Assembly: GCF_033971325.1 (NCBI RefSeq)
Contig: NZ_CP117180.1
Coordinates: 1,546,472 to 1,610,471, forward strand
Direction: 5' to 3'
DNA from: Hydrogenobacter sp. T-2
Lineage (GTDB): Bacteria; Aquificota; Aquificia; Aquificales; Aquificaceae
DNA: 64,000 nt
In this document: piece after piece, positions 1-9,992 of the stretch
Numbering within the stretch: the stretch's first letter is position 1
Layout: the number at the start of each line of letters is the position of its first letter
Program-made: the position numbers and the translations under genes
The notes under the pieces: generated by a model
Databases searched by the model: none
What the model was told of the DNA's origin: nothing
Seen by the model: only the letters and a program-made list of their open reading frames with translations

Positions 1-2
1 AA

Positions 3-1655
3 AGGTTCATAGGCAGGAAATACGAAGAAGTGCTCGATGAGGCAAAACGTGTTTCTTACAAGGTAGTGCCAGATGACAAGGGAGATGCCAGTTTTGAGAT
101 ACCAAACCTAGGTAGGAAGGTCCGTCCAGAAGAAGTAGGAGCACAGGTGCTTAAAAAGTTAAAGGAAGCTGCAGAGGCATACCTTGGAGAAAAAATAACA
201 AAGGCGGTCATAACAGTTCCTGCCTACTTTAACGAAAGGCAAAGACAAGCTACAAAGGATGCAGGTAAGATAGCAGGGCTTGAGGTGCTTAGAATTCTTA
301 ACGAGCCAACCGCTGCAGCACTTGCCTATGGACTTGATAAGAAAAGCGATGTGAGGATACTTGTTTACGACTTTGGTGGTGGAACCTTTGACGTTTCCAT
401 TCTTGAAGTTGGAGAAGGAGTAATAGAAGCTAAGGTTCCGGGCGGAGATCCACATCTTGGTGGTGCAAACATAGACGAAAGGATAATGGAATGGCTGATA
501 GAGGAGTTCAAGAAAGAGACTGGTGTTGACCTAAGAAAAGATAGGACCGCTTTGCAAAGGCTAAAGGAAGCCAGCGAGCAGGCAAAGAAGGAGCTATCCT
601 TTAAGTTAGAAACAGAGATAAATCTACCTTTTATAACCATAGACCCATCCACCAATCAACCTTTGCACCTACAGAAAAAGCTTACAAGAGCAAGACTTGA
701 AGAGATGATAAAAGACCTCATAGACAGAACTATGGATATTGTTAAAAAAGCCCTTGAGGAGGCCAAACTAAGACCTCAGGATATTGACGATGTGGTGCTT
801 GTGGGAGGTTCTACGAGGATACCTCTTGTTCAGCAAAGGATAAGGGAATTCTTTGGTAAAGAACCACACAAGGGTGTAAACCCAGACGAAGTGGTGGCAG
901 TGGGTGCTGCCATACAGGCTGGTGTGCTTTCTGGAGAAGTCAAGGAAATACTCCTTGTGGACGTAACTCCTCTATCTCTTGGTGTGGAAACCTATGGTGG
1001 CGTTATGACGGTTCTTATACCCAGAAACACACCCATACCCTACAGGAAATGTGAAACCTTTACCACAGCCAGCGATTATCAAACAGAAGTAGAAATCCAC
1101 GTGCTACAGGGCGAACGTCCAATGGCAAAAGACAACAAATCCCTGGGCAAGTTTTATCTCACTGGTATACCACCAGCACCCAGAGGCGTTCCAAAGATAG
1201 AGGTGTGTTTTGACATAGATGCGGATGGTATTCTCCATGTAACCGCAAAGGACTTAGGCACTGGCAAAGAGCAGTCCATAAGAGTTCAAGCATCTTCAGG
1301 TCTTACGCAGGAAGAGATAGAGAAGATGGTAAAGGATGCCCAGCTCCACGAAGAAGAAGACAGGAAAAAGAAGGAACTCGTGGAAGCCAAAAACCAACTT
1401 GACCAATATATTTACAACCTTGAAAAGACTCTAAAGGAAAACAAGGAAAAACTGCCCACGGATATGGTTTCAGAGATAGAAAGGACCATAGAAGAGGCAA
1501 GGAGGGTCTTTGAAAGCTCTCAAGATGTGCAAGAAGTAAGAAGGACTATTGAACGGGTGCTTGAGACCGCTGGTAAGATAGGAAGCTATATATATCAAGG
1601 ACAAACCACACAAAAGGGTGAAGGTGGAGACGTTATAGAAGGAAAGCCTATGTGA
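3..1655 (+). CDS. dnaK: Chaperone protein DnaK (Hsp70), 5' end outside window
   Basis: ATP-dependent Hsp70 chaperone of the cytoplasm, working with DnaJ and GrpE. The reading frame is open from the window edge (RFIGRK, which belongs to the nucleotide-binding domain), so roughly the first 80-90 residues lie outside. Visible family motifs: [17 protein letters not shown], the phosphate loop [19 protein letters not shown], and the linker/substrate domain starting near [14 protein letters not shown]. The C-terminal lid is a charged helical region. The tail ends [12 protein letters not shown], not the EEVD-like acidic tail common in other bacteria. A GTG at base 30 is an internal valine, not a start. 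Gene 17 bases upstream of the L,D-transpeptidase. Identification is certain. Confidence 0.98.
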   Translation, partial: RFIGRKYEEVLDEAKRVSYKVVPDDKGDASFEIPNLGRKVRPEEVGAQVLKKLKEAAEAYLGEKITKAVITVPAYFNERQRQATKDAGKIAGLEVLRILNEPTAAALAYGLDKKSDVRILVYDFGGGTFDVSILEVGEGVIEAKVPGGDPHLGGANIDERIMEWLIEEFKKETGVDLRKDRTALQRLKEASEQAKKELSFKLETEINLPFITIDPSTNQPLHLQKKLTRARLEEMIKDLIDRTMDIVKKALEEAKLRPQDIDDVVLVGGSTRIPLVQQRIREFFGKEPHKGVNPDEVVAVGAAIQAGVLSGEVKEILLVDVTPLSLGVETYGGVMTVLIPRNTPIPYRKCETFTTASDYQTEVEIHVLQGERPMAKDNKSLGKFYLTGIPPAPRGVPKIEVCFDIDADGILHVTAKDLGTGKEQSIRVQASSGLTQEEIEKMVKDAQLHEEEDRKKKELVEAKNQLDQYIYNLEKTLKENKEKLPTDMVSEIERTIEEARRVFESSQDVQEVRRTIERVLETAGKIGSYIYQGQTTQKGEGGDVIEGKPM

Positions 1656-1661
1656 TATAAT
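1656..1661 (+). promoter_or_regulatory. Possible -10 box (TATAAT) ahead of the L,D-transpeptidase
   Basis: A perfect TATAAT spans the stop codon of dnaK and lies 11 bases before the ATG at 1673. No good -35 is visible 16-18 bases upstream and no Shine-Dalgarno precedes the start, so transcription could begin a few bases before the ATG. Inference only. Confidence 0.4.
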
Positions 1662-1672
1662 GTTGACCGCCC

Positions 1673-3148
1673 ATGGCGGTCACTTTCTTTTTTCTCGTCC
1701 TTTTCTTCTCAGATGTTCTCTTAGCCTACGATAGAAAGCTAAAGTTTCAACAACTCTATAAACTTCTCAATGTCAACTGCATATGGTACTGTGAAGGTCA
1801 GCCAACGGAAAACCTACAGAAACTTCAAGAAATACTCTCCTCTGCTATCTATCATGGACTTGACCCAGAGAGCTATAAACTTCCAAACAGTGCCAACCCA
1901 GAGTTTGCTACCACAGATATGTTTATTAACCTTGCCCATCACCTCTACTATGGAAGGGTAAGACCTTCAGACATATACAAGGAATTGAACCTGCCCCATA
2001 AACCATATATAGTTCCTCAGGTGCTTACAACTCTCATAAGAGAAGGAAGGCTTGAGGATTTTTTCTCGGAACTTGCTCCCAAAAACAGGGATTATTGGTT
2101 TTTGGTGGAGCAGGCTAAGTTTTATAATGACTTGTCCGCTTTTGAGTGGAGACCTATAAGGATTGCAAAGCCTCTGCGTTATGGAGATAAAAGCCCATGT
2201 CTTGACGAGATAAGATTTAGGCTCTTTCTTTTGGGAGACCTGCAGGAGTATAATCCATCTGAAAGTTTTGATGATGCATTGCTCCAAGGGGTAAAAAATT
2301 TCCAGAGAAGACACGGTCTACCAGAAAATGGACTTATAGACCAAAAGACCCTCGCGGAGCTGAACGTAAGCCCAAAAGATAGGCTTAGACAAATATACCT
2401 AAACCTTGAAAAACACCGCTGGCTACCGGAGGACTTTAAGAGAGCGGTGGTGGTAAATGTGCCTTCCTTTGAGCTTTTCCTTATAGAAGGCTCTATAAAA
2501 CTCCACTCAAAGGTAATAGTAGGCAGGAATTATATAAAAGACTTTAGACCCACACCCATGCTCTACAGTAGGATAGAAAGCATTACAATAAACCCAAAGT
2601 GGTATGTGCCTGTAAGCATATCAACCAAGGATATACTTCCAAAGGTAAAGAAAAACCCAGAGTATCTTGCAAGGAAAGGTTTTAGAGTATTCCTTGGAGA
2701 GGAAGAGATAGACCCACTGCAGGTGGACTGGAGTCAGTATAACGAAAGGAACTTTCCCTTTAGGCTTGTTCAAGAACCTGGAGGAAGGAACGCCCTTGGC
2801 GTTATAAAGTTTAACTTCCCTAACCCCTTTGCAGTTTACCTGCACGATACACCCGAAAGACATCTTTTCAACCACACTAAGAGAGCCTATAGCTCTGGAT
2901 GTATAAGGGTGGAGAAGGCAAGACAGTTAGCTATAAGCCTATTGGGAGAGGGTTGGAACGACAGAAGGTTAGAAAATCTCATAAAAAGCGGACAAACTCA
3001 AACTCTAAGGGTCAACCCGCCAGTTCCTATATACATACTATACTTTACCGCCTTTGAAAGAAACGGCATGATTCATTTTAGAGAAGACCTGTATGGATAT
3101 GATACAATTTTGTCTCGTGCACTCTTTAGGACTGGAGGTAGGAGATGA
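1673..3148 (+). CDS. L,D-transpeptidase of the YcbB/LdtD type
   Basis: Periplasmic peptidoglycan enzyme that makes 3-3 crosslinks or attaches proteins to murein. 491 residues: signal peptide at residues 1-18 (hydrophobic, ending VLLA), a YcbB-type N-terminal scaffold region, a peptidoglycan-binding-1 segment at about 175-231 (GVKNFQRRHGLPENGLID), and a YkuD catalytic domain at about 255-425 with His391 (YLHDTPE) and Cys410 in SSGCIRV. Length and domain order fit the YcbB subfamily. The stop overlaps the start of the next gene by 4 bases; both encode exported murein proteins, as in the ycbB-ycbK pair of E. coli, so they probably act together. High confidence in family. Confidence 0.92.
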   Translation: MAVTFFFLVLFFSDVLLAYDRKLKFQQLYKLLNVNCIWYCEGQPTENLQKLQEILSSAIYHGLDPESYKLPNSANPEFATTDMFINLAHHLYYGRVRPSDIYKELNLPHKPYIVPQVLTTLIREGRLEDFFSELAPKNRDYWFLVEQAKFYNDLSAFEWRPIRIAKPLRYGDKSPCLDEIRFRLFLLGDLQEYNPSESFDDALLQGVKNFQRRHGLPENGLIDQKTLAELNVSPKDRLRQIYLNLEKHRWLPEDFKRAVVVNVPSFELFLIEGSIKLHSKVIVGRNYIKDFRPTPMLYSRIESITINPKWYVPVSISTKDILPKVKKNPEYLARKGFRVFLGEEEIDPLQVDWSQYNERNFPFRLVQEPGGRNALGVIKFNFPNPFAVYLHDTPERHLFNHTKRAYSSGCIRVEKARQLAISLLGEGWNDRRLENLIKSGQTQTLRVNPPVPIYILYFTAFERNGMIHFREDLYGYDTILSRALFRTGGRR

Positions 3149-3690
3149 CAAGGAGAGAGCTTTTAAAATCAATGGGATATATAGGATGCCTGCTTATGAC
3201 AGGCTCTTTATCTTATGCTTCGGTCTTTGAGATTAAAGGTATCTCGGAGGGAGCAAGATACCTTGACCTTTACTCTTTGAACACTGGTGAAAGCCTCAGG
3301 AGCGCTTACTGGATAGACGGAGAGTATATAGAGAGCTCTCTTAGAGAGATAAACTGGCTCTTGAGAGACTACAGAAGCGGAGAGGTTGCTCAGATAGACG
3401 TAGGACTTCTTGACCTTCTTTATCTCATAACCAAGTTATCTGAAAGGGAAAGGGTGGAAGTAATATCTGGATATAGGTCTCCATCCACCAACGCTTACCT
3501 TAGCAGAGTAAGAAAAGGTGTAGCCAGGGATAGTTACCATACGCGTGGAAAGGCGATAGATATAAGGTTGCAAGGCATGAACCTAAGCCGGCTAAGAGAC
3601 CTTGCGATTAGTTTAAGGGCTGGTGGGGTAGGATACTATCCAAGGTCTGGCTTCGTGCACCTTGATACTGGACCTTTTAGGTATTGGTAA
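3145..3690 (+). CDS. YcbK-like DUF882 / peptidase M15-fold murein protein, probable Tat substrate
   Basis: 181-residue exported protein of the DUF882 (YcbK) group, with a D,D-carboxypeptidase-like zinc fold. Visible motifs: SGYRSPSTN (residues 108-115), SYHTRGKAIDI with His132 and Asp139 as zinc ligands, and FVHLDTG with His172. The N terminus MTRRELLKSMG matches the twin-arginine consensus (S/T-R-R-x-x-L-K), followed by a hydrophobic stretch, so export is probably by Tat. It starts 4 bases inside the L,D-transpeptidase gene. Role in murein editing is known for the family only in outline; substrate here is inferred. Confidence 0.88.
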   Translation: MTRRELLKSMGYIGCLLMTGSLSYASVFEIKGISEGARYLDLYSLNTGESLRSAYWIDGEYIESSLREINWLLRDYRSGEVAQIDVGLLDLLYLITKLSERERVEVISGYRSPSTNAYLSRVRKGVARDSYHTRGKAIDIRLQGMNLSRLRDLAISLRAGGVGYYPRSGFVHLDTGPFRYW

Positions 3691-4247
3691 TGATAAGGGT
3701 TTTTGTGGGTTTTTTTACCACCAAGAAGATACAGGAATCGGTGGAGAAAATACGAACACAAAGCGAGAAATTCATCAAGGGAAAGTGGGTAGAACCACAG
3801 AACTTCCATATGACCTTTCAGTTTATAGGGGATTTGCAACAGGAAAGGCTTACGGATCTTTTGAAAACTCTTCAGGAAATAGCACAATCTAATAAACCCG
3901 TAAGGGTAAAGTATAGGGGTTTGGGAGTTTTCCCAAGCCCTGATAGAGCTCGGGTTCTTTGGATAGGTGTATCGGAGGGTCACAGACAGCTCATAGACCT
4001 TGCCAGAAACATAGTAAGAGCGAACAGGCAGGTGGGTATAAGAGACGAAGGTAAACCTTTTTACCCACACGTTACCATATGTAGAGTGAAGGAGTTTGAT
4101 AAAAGAGCTCTAAAGGACCTTCTGCGTCAACATGAAAACACCATCTTTGGGGAAGACCTTGTTGACAGAGTGGCACTCATAAAAAGCTCTCTGACCTCTG
4201 TAGGGCCCATATACACTGTTATAGAGGAGTTTTATTTCCATGGGTGA
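3690..4247 (+). CDS. thpR: RNA 2',3'-cyclic phosphodiesterase (LigT/ThpR)
   Basis: Member of the 2H phosphoesterase superfamily, which opens 2',3'-cyclic phosphate ends of RNA. Two HxT motifs are present, HMT at residues 40-42 and HVT at 127-129, at the expected spacing in a 185-residue protein. The ATG at 3690 shares its A with the stop codon of the previous gene (taATG); an in-frame TTG two codons upstream is less likely. It overlaps purM by 8 bases. No obvious link between RNA repair and the neighbours; the operon looks like a housekeeping mixture. Confidence 0.93.
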   Translation: MIRVFVGFFTTKKIQESVEKIRTQSEKFIKGKWVEPQNFHMTFQFIGDLQQERLTDLLKTLQEIAQSNKPVRVKYRGLGVFPSPDRARVLWIGVSEGHRQLIDLARNIVRANRQVGIRDEGKPFYPHVTICRVKEFDKRALKDLLRQHENTIFGEDLVDRVALIKSSLTSVGPIYTVIEEFYFHG

Positions 4248-5241
4248 GTGGACTTACAAAAGAGCTGGTGTAAGCATAGAGAGGGCGGAAGACTTTGTGG
4301 GATATATAAAGGAAAAGGTAAAAACTCTGCCACATCAAGCTCTACTCTTTGGCTCCTTTGCCAGTGGTGTAAAACTCAAGAGCTATAAGAACCCTGTCCT
4401 TATGCTTACAACCGACGGTGTGGGCACAAAGCTAAAAGTAGCTCAGGCGGTAGGTGTTCACAACACGGTAGGCATAGACCTCGTTGCTATGAATGTAAAC
4501 GACCTTTTGACCACTGGTGCAAAGCCTATAGCTTTTCTTGACTATATAGCGACGGGCAAGATAGACCTTAAGGTTATGAGAGAGCTTATGGATGGTATAG
4601 TGGAGGGTTGCAGGCTTGCGGAAGTTGCCCTTGTGGGTGGAGAGACTGCAGAAATGCCAGACTTTTATCCAGAAGGTGTGTATGACCTTGCGGGTTTCTG
4701 TCTTGGAGTGTGTGAGGAGGAGGAGCTCATTACTGGAGAGGACATAAGACCCGAAGATGTTATAATAGGCTTTCCCTCAAGCGGATTTCATAGCAACGGA
4801 TACAGCCTTATAAGAAAGGTGTTGGAAGACCGTGGCATAAGTTATCACGATAAATTTGAAGGTAGAAAGGTTTGGGAGGTGCTTTTAGAACCCACCAAGA
4901 TATACCTCCAAGAAGTGCAAAGGCTAAGGTCTTCTCGCATAAAGATAAAGGGAATGGCTCATATAACAGGTGGTGGCATACCGGGAAATCTTGTTAGAAT
5001 ACTTCCAGAAGGTCTAAGGGCGGTTGTGGAAAAGGATAAAATTCCAAAAAACCCGGTTTTTGACTGGATAAGGGAGTTAGGGAAAATACAGGAGGAGGAG
5101 ATGTTTAGAACCTTTAACATGGGCGTGGGTTTTATGGTGGTAGTTGGGAAAGAGGACGTGCCTTACGCTCTTAATACGGTGCCTTCTTCTTTTGTTTGCG
5201 GTTTTGTTGAGGAGGGTAGAAGATATGTGGATATTGCTTAA
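4240..5241 (+). CDS. purM: Phosphoribosylformylglycinamidine cyclo-ligase (AIR synthetase)
   Basis: ATP-dependent step 5 of purine synthesis, turning FGAM into AIR. 333 residues, the usual length. Typical motifs: TTDGVGTKLKVAQ, GIDLVAMNVNDLLTTGA, ALVGGETAEMPDFY, GFPSSGFHSNGYSL, and HITGGGIPGNLVR. It begins 8 bases inside thpR and its end overlaps bamA by 17 bases. purQ and purS are 17 kb away, so purine genes are scattered in this genome. Confidence 0.98.
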   Translation: MGEWTYKRAGVSIERAEDFVGYIKEKVKTLPHQALLFGSFASGVKLKSYKNPVLMLTTDGVGTKLKVAQAVGVHNTVGIDLVAMNVNDLLTTGAKPIAFLDYIATGKIDLKVMRELMDGIVEGCRLAEVALVGGETAEMPDFYPEGVYDLAGFCLGVCEEEELITGEDIRPEDVIIGFPSSGFHSNGYSLIRKVLEDRGISYHDKFEGRKVWEVLLEPTKIYLQEVQRLRSSRIKIKGMAHITGGGIPGNLVRILPEGLRAVVEKDKIPKNPVFDWIRELGKIQEEEMFRTFNMGVGFMVVVGKEDVPYALNTVPSSFVCGFVEEGRRYVDIA

Positions 5242-7558
5242 AATTGTACTTCCACTCTTTACATTGGTGAGCTTTTCCCTTGCACAGGTTGTGAGGGAAA
5301 TAAGAGTAGAAGAAGCAAGGTATGTGCCAGAGGATGTTATACTCGGGCTTATAAACATAAGGCAGGGTAGTCTCTACAGCCCGGATATGGTTAGAGAAAG
5401 CATAAGACGCATGTATAGAACTGGCTTCTTTGATGAGGTGGAGGTTTATGAAGAGAGGGTGGGCGGAGATGTAGTTCTTGTGTACAGGGTAAAGGATTTG
5501 CCTGTCATATACAAAATAGAGTTTGTAGGCAACAGAAAGATAAAGTCTGATGAGCTGGAAAGAAAAATAGGCATAGAAACGGAGGTGGGCAAGATAGAAC
5601 CAGAGGAGCTCATAAAGGGATTTACTTCAGCACCTGCGGTGGAGGAGAGGCTGGAAATACAGAGGAGGCTCAGGCTCGGAAGGGTGCTCACCCGTGAGGA
5701 GCTAGAGTTTATAAAGAGGAGGATAGTAGAAGCCTACATGAAGGAGGGCTATCCTAACGTCCAAGTTAGTTATGAACTTGTTCCAAAAAAGGGAGCATCG
5801 AAGGTTGTCTACAAAATAGTGGAAGGAGAGCCAGAGTATGTAAGGAGCATAAACTTCACTGGAAACAGAACCTTTAGTAGAGGTAAGCTGCTCGGACTCA
5901 TGGAAACAAAACCAGTTAGCCTTCTCTCTCTCAGGCTAAAGCCACCCTTCAGCGAGGATGTGTTAAGAGAGGATGTAAGGAAGATAAGAGATTTTTACCG
6001 CTCCGAGGGCTTCCTTGAGGCGGAAGTGGATTATTCAATAAGGAAGGAAGGAGACAGATACGAGATAAACATAAAAATACAAGAAGGACCAAGATACAAA
6101 CTATCTGACCTAAGGATAGAGGGCAATACGCTATACGCATACTCTGAGCTGGTGGAAGAACTGCTTAGGAAAAACAGAGGAGGCTACTACAGAAAAGAAG
6201 TTATAGACAGGATAAAGGAAAACATAAGGAGGAAATACTCAGAGATAGGTTTTCTTGGTGTCCTTGTGGAAGAAAAAGAAGCGGTGGATAGGGAAAACAA
6301 AAAGGTAAGTGTAAGTTTGAAAGTGGATGAGGGTGAGCCTGTCTACGTAAACAGGATAGAGGTCCAAGGCAACTACGAAACAAGGGACTATGTTATAAGA
6401 AGAGAGCTAAGATTCCAAGAGGGTGAGCTGGCAAACCAAAGAGAGATAAACCGTTCAAGGACAAGGATTTTTAACCTTGGATACTATCAAGATGTTTCTA
6501 TAGACCCATTTCCAACCTTTGGTAATAACTGGGACTTTTCCGCAAGAGTAAGAGAGAGGTTCACGGGACAGTTTTCCATAGGTCTTGGCTACAATCAAGT
6601 AACTGGTGTTTCCGGCTTCGTCTCTTTGCGTAAGGGTAACTTCCTCGGAACAGGTGATATAGCAGGCATATCTATATCATACGGAAGCAAATACAGGGAC
6701 AATTCTCTTTCTTATACAAGAAAATGGTTTCTCAACCAACCTATAGACCTTACTGGTTCTGTGTATGACAGAAGGATAGAGTACACCACTTATACAGTGG
6801 AAAGAACCGGTGTAGACTTTATATTCTCAAGGGAGTTTGCAGAGTTTTGGAGGGCAAGTGCAGGAATTAGCCTTCAAAGGGTTAGGTATAAGGATATCTC
6901 GCCTGATGCATCAGCCCTTATAAAAGAAGAGGCAGGAACGAGGCAGTCAAGAAAGTTTATCTTTGGTTTGACAAGGGACACGAGGGATAACTATCTATTC
7001 CCTTCAAGTGGCTCTCTCACAGAACTGGGTTATTCAGTGGCTGTGCCCGTGTTAGGTGGAAGCGAGAGGTTTAATAAGATAACTCTATCTCATCAAACCT
7101 TTTTCAAGGATAGTTGGTTAGACACTGGTCTTATACTGTCTCTCAAAGGCTCCTTTGGCTTTGTTGAACCCTACGGCGGTAAAAGAGTGCCATTGGATGA
7201 AAGGTTTTTCGTAGGAGGAGATTTTACGGTAAGAGGTTATAAGTACGGTTATGCGGGTCCTCTTGACCCTAACACACAAGACCCTATCGGTGCAAAAAGA
7301 CAACTTATATTATCTGCGGAAGCAAACTACCCAATCTATAAAAACATACTATACGGTGCACTCTTTTACGACACTGGTCTTGGCTTTAACGATTGGAGTG
7401 AGCTAAAAACCCAGAATCTGAAGGGTGGCTTTGGTGTTGGTATAAGGTTTGTAACACCCATTGCTCCCATAAAGTTAGATTGGGCTTTTAAAACGAAAAA
7501 GGTGCCAGGTGATACGTCAAGGAGCAGAATACATTTTGTGTTAGGATTTTTCTTCTAA
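5225..7558 (+). CDS. bamA: Outer membrane protein assembly factor BamA
   Basis: Omp85-family insertase that folds beta-barrels into the outer membrane. The start is placed at ATG 5225 because it has a GAGGAGG Shine-Dalgarno and gives a signal peptide (about 20 residues, ending SFSLA); upstream starts lack this. 777 residues: five POTRA domains over about 25-430 and a C-terminal beta-barrel from about 440 to the terminal FVLGFFF, which ends in aromatic Phe as barrels do. POTRA2 seems to carry an insertion of roughly 35 residues around 130-165. The barrel contains the conserved VRGY motif (FTVRGYKYG). Overlaps purM by 17 bases and thiD by 1 base. Confidence 0.96.
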   Translation: MWILLKIVLPLFTLVSFSLAQVVREIRVEEARYVPEDVILGLINIRQGSLYSPDMVRESIRRMYRTGFFDEVEVYEERVGGDVVLVYRVKDLPVIYKIEFVGNRKIKSDELERKIGIETEVGKIEPEELIKGFTSAPAVEERLEIQRRLRLGRVLTREELEFIKRRIVEAYMKEGYPNVQVSYELVPKKGASKVVYKIVEGEPEYVRSINFTGNRTFSRGKLLGLMETKPVSLLSLRLKPPFSEDVLREDVRKIRDFYRSEGFLEAEVDYSIRKEGDRYEINIKIQEGPRYKLSDLRIEGNTLYAYSELVEELLRKNRGGYYRKEVIDRIKENIRRKYSEIGFLGVLVEEKEAVDRENKKVSVSLKVDEGEPVYVNRIEVQGNYETRDYVIRRELRFQEGELANQREINRSRTRIFNLGYYQDVSIDPFPTFGNNWDFSARVRERFTGQFSIGLGYNQVTGVSGFVSLRKGNFLGTGDIAGISISYGSKYRDNSLSYTRKWFLNQPIDLTGSVYDRRIEYTTYTVERTGVDFIFSREFAEFWRASAGISLQRVRYKDISPDASALIKEEAGTRQSRKFIFGLTRDTRDNYLFPSSGSLTELGYSVAVPVLGGSERFNKITLSHQTFFKDSWLDTGLILSLKGSFGFVEPYGGKRVPLDERFFVGGDFTVRGYKYGYAGPLDPNTQDPIGAKRQLILSAEANYPIYKNILYGALFYDTGLGFNDWSELKTQNLKGGFGVGIRFVTPIAPIKLDWAFKTKKVPGDTSRSRIHFVLGFFF

Positions 7559-8358
7559 TGGTGCCAAGGGCTTTAACCATAGCAGGCTCTGATAGCGGTG
7601 GCGGTGCTGGAATACAAGCAGACCTAAAGACCTTTACTGTGCTGGGCGTATATGGGATGAGTGCTATAACTTCCATAACCGTCCAAAACACGGTGGGAGT
7701 TTATGAAGTTGTGGACCTTCCACCAAGGGTGGTATATGAGCAAATAAGGGTTGTGGTAGAGGACATAGGCGTGGATGCCTGCAAAACTGGCATGCTCTCC
7801 AACGAAGATATAATAAGGGCAGTGGCAAAGGCTATAAAGGATACAAGGATTGAAAAGCTCGTGGTAGACCCTGTAATGAGGGCAAAGTCTGGAGACCCGC
7901 TTTTAAAACAATCCGCAAGAGAAACGCTTATAAGAGAAATCCTTCCTCTTGCACTTTTGGTAACTCCAAACATTCCAGAGGCTGAGGAGTTGTGTGGTTT
8001 TAAAATAAGAAACTTTGAGGATATGGAAAAGGCTTGCAAAAAGATACTTTCTTATGGTCCATCCGCAGTTGTGGTAAAGGGCGGACATATGGAGGGTGAG
8101 GAGTCTGTGGATGTGTTCTATGACGGTAAGGTCTTTGAATACTTAAAGGGAGAGTTTATAAACACAAAAAACACCCATGGCACTGGATGCACCTTCTCTT
8201 CTGCTATAACTTCCTATCTGGCAAAGGGATACAGTCTCATAGACTCTGTGCGTATGGCAAAGGAATATATTCAAAAAGCCATAGAGAATTCCCTACCCCT
8301 TGGCAAAGGACATGGACCTCTCAATCACATGTGGCCCTTCTACTCCTTTAAAACATAA
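7558..8358 (+). CDS. thiD: Hydroxymethylpyrimidine/phosphomethylpyrimidine kinase
   Basis: Two-step kinase making HMP diphosphate for thiamine synthesis. 266 residues, usual length. Motifs: [16 protein letters not shown] at the N terminus, the GMLSN substrate loop, [22 protein letters not shown], and the ribokinase-fold anion-hole motif [12 protein letters not shown]. The ATG shares an A with the bamA stop. No TPP riboswitch is possible here since no leader exists. Its 3' end overlaps acpS on the other strand by 19 bases. Confidence 0.97.
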   Translation: MVPRALTIAGSDSGGGAGIQADLKTFTVLGVYGMSAITSITVQNTVGVYEVVDLPPRVVYEQIRVVVEDIGVDACKTGMLSNEDIIRAVAKAIKDTRIEKLVVDPVMRAKSGDPLLKQSARETLIREILPLALLVTPNIPEAEELCGFKIRNFEDMEKACKKILSYGPSAVVVKGGHMEGEESVDVFYDGKVFEYLKGEFINTKNTHGTGCTFSSAITSYLAKGYSLIDSVRMAKEYIQKAIENSLPLGKGHGPLNHMWPFYSFKT

Positions 8359-8693
8359 GCAACCGCCACGGAGAATTCCCTTTCGTGAGACAGGGAAACA
8401 AAAACCTTTATATCTTCGTAGCCCTCTCTTAGTATTCTCACCCTTGCAGGCTTGCCCCTGTCACCATAGACTTCTATCTCCGAGAACTTGAGAAGCACAC
8501 CGTAAACCTGATAAAAGGCTTTTAGTACCGCCTCTTTGCAAGCCCAACGTGCGGAGAGGCATTCATAGAAGGTCTGTTGACCCATACAGTATCCTAGCTC
8601 CTCTTCTGTGTATATGCGTTTAAGAAACCTCTCTCCAAACCTTTCAACTGCAGACTTTATCCTCTGATTGCTTACTATGTCTATGCCTACCAT
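8340..8693 (-). CDS. acpS: Holo-[acyl-carrier-protein] synthase
   Basis: Transfers 4'-phosphopantetheine from CoA to a serine of acyl carrier protein. 117 residues, typical of the AcpS trimeric family. The signature VGIDIVSNQRI carries the magnesium-binding Asp near the N terminus and ARWACKEAVLKAF the second acidic site; [15 protein letters not shown] is the closing motif. Convergent with thiD (19-base overlap) and divergent from the CcsA-like gene with only 15 bases between the two start codons. Confidence 0.95.
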   Translation of the reverse strand: MVGIDIVSNQRIKSAVERFGERFLKRIYTEEELGYCMGQQTFYECLSARWACKEAVLKAFYQVYGVLLKFSEIEVYGDRGKPARVRILREGYEDIKVFVSLSHEREFSVAVAYVLKE

Positions 8694-8708
8694 GATAAAC
8701 TATCTTAC
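8694..8708. promoter_or_regulatory. 15-base divergent gap with possible back-to-back -10 boxes
   Basis: acpS and the CcsA-like gene start in opposite directions only 15 bases apart. Reading toward the plus-strand gene, TAAACT lies 7 bases from its ATG; reading toward acpS, TAAGAT lies 8 bases from its ATG. Each matches TATAAT at four of six positions. Neither gene has a Shine-Dalgarno. Suggestive of a shared bidirectional leaderless promoter, but the boxes are weak. Confidence 0.35.
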
Positions 8709-9467
8709 ATGTCCCTGCTTACTCTTAGCATAGTATTTTACTTTGTTGCCTTTGTATTTTCCCTGATTTCCTATTTCGTAGATAGGGTTAAGGAGTTTAC
8801 TCGTCTTTTTCTCTCTTCCGCACTCATATTTTACGTGCTTCACATAAGCAGTCTGTCCTTCAAGGTTGGCAGTTTTCCCTTTGCGGACACTTATGGCTTT
8901 TATTCCCTCTTAGGAAACGTCATCTTAGGCATTCTCATACTCCTATCTTTCAAATACGAATATCTTTGGAAGTTTTCCGCCTTTTTTGCCATATTTGGAA
9001 TACTTTCAACCCTTTTGGCTATGCCCGCAGAACCCTCACCCTATAGAAGTCCTCTGTATTCCCTTCATATAACCTCCGCCCTTGCTTCTTACACCTTTGC
9101 TTTCCTGGGAGGCTTTTCATCCATACTAAAACTTATCCTTGAAACAAGATTAAAACAAAAAAACATAGCAGGCTTTTTTATGCCTCTTAGCCTTCTCAGA
9201 GGAGCGGAAAGGCTTTCTATGAACCTAAGCTTTCTCTTCCTTACCCTTACCCTCATCTTTGGGAGCTTATGGAGCAGGAGCTTTTTTGGAAAACATTGGG
9301 TAAGCGACCCAAAGCTCATCTTTGTGCTATACCTGTGGACATACTATGCGGTGATTGTTCACCTCAATCTCCTCAAGAGGATAAAGCCCAAAACCCTTTC
9401 TTATGCCATTATGCTTGGAATGGTTTTTACCGTGCTTAATATAATCTTTGTTAGACATGAGCTGTAA
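8709..9467 (+). CDS. CcsA/ResC-like cytochrome c biogenesis membrane protein
   Basis: 252-residue polytopic membrane protein (about eight hydrophobic segments) of the CcmC/CcsA heme-handling family, which presents heme for cytochrome c maturation at the outer face of the membrane. Visible signs: SLHITSALASYTFAF with a candidate heme-ligand His, and GSLWSRSFFGKHWVSDPKLI, a variant of the CcsA motif (GxxW...W..DPK). The usual tryptophan-rich WWD core is reduced, so this may be a HemX-like branch rather than a full synthetase. It overlaps aroK by 11 bases. Family is fairly sure, exact role is not. Confidence 0.75.
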   Translation: MSLLTLSIVFYFVAFVFSLISYFVDRVKEFTRLFLSSALIFYVLHISSLSFKVGSFPFADTYGFYSLLGNVILGILILLSFKYEYLWKFSAFFAIFGILSTLLAMPAEPSPYRSPLYSLHITSALASYTFAFLGGFSSILKLILETRLKQKNIAGFFMPLSLLRGAERLSMNLSFLFLTLTLIFGSLWSRSFFGKHWVSDPKLIFVLYLWTYYAVIVHLNLLKRIKPKTLSYAIMLGMVFTVLNIIFVRHEL

Positions 9468-9972
9468 GAAAATATTTCTCGTAGGTTTTATGTGTAGTGG
9501 AAAGAGCACAGTGGGTAGACTTCTTGCTGATATGTTAGGTTGGCAGTTTGTGGACATAGACAAGGAAGTTGAAAGGATAGAAAAGATGAGCATACCTGAG
9601 ATATTTGAAACCAAAGGAGAAGACTATTTTAGAAGGCGTGAGTTAGAGGTTCTCATGGATTTGGTAAAAGATGAGGGGCTTGTAATAAGCACAGGAGGTG
9701 GATTGGGTAGCAACTCCAAGGCTATGGAGATAATGAAAACCTCAGGGCTTGTTGTTTGGCTAAGAGTGGATTTTGAAACCTTTTTGGAAAGATGTGGAAA
9801 AGACTCATCAAGACCTCTTTTGAGAAAGAGCAGAGAAGAACTCCATAAACTTTTTGAAAGCAGGTCCAAGATTTATGCCAAAGCACACCTTGAGCTTAAC
9901 GGGACAATGGAGCCTTTCGTGCTTGTGAAGGAGATAACTTGTGCTTGCGAAAACTACCCTTTTGCTTTATAA
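9457..9972 (+). CDS. aroK: Shikimate kinase
   Basis: Phosphorylates shikimate at the 3-hydroxyl in the aromatic amino acid pathway. About 171 residues. P-loop GFMCSGKST near residue 12, DIDKEVE for magnesium/shikimate, FRRRELEVL, the STGGG loop, and RPLLRK in the lid. The ATG at 9457 gives the canonical short N terminus before the first strand; an in-frame ATG at 9448 would add three residues. Overlaps the CcsA-like gene by 11 bases. Confidence 0.95.
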   Translation: MSCKKIFLVGFMCSGKSTVGRLLADMLGWQFVDIDKEVERIEKMSIPEIFETKGEDYFRRRELEVLMDLVKDEGLVISTGGGLGSNSKAMEIMKTSGLVVWLRVDFETFLERCGKDSSRPLLRKSREELHKLFESRSKIYAKAHLELNGTMEPFVLVKEITCACENYPFAL

Positions 9973-9973
9973 T
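9945..9973 (+). promoter_or_regulatory. Promoter for the DsbC-like gene (TTGCGA-17-TATAAT)
   Basis: -35 TTGCGA at 9945-9950 and a perfect -10 TATAAT at 9968-9973, spacer 17 bases, inside the end of aroK. The ATG follows 19 bases after the -10 with an AAAGGAGG Shine-Dalgarno at 9981-9988, so this is a leadered transcript, unlike many others in this window. Confidence 0.65.
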
Positions 9974-9992
9974 GAACCCTAAAGGAGGTATT

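Noticed and set aside
5144-5224. Extended BamA start inside purM
   Set aside because: The extension destroys the signal peptide; ATG 5225 has a Shine-Dalgarno and a proper signal sequence.
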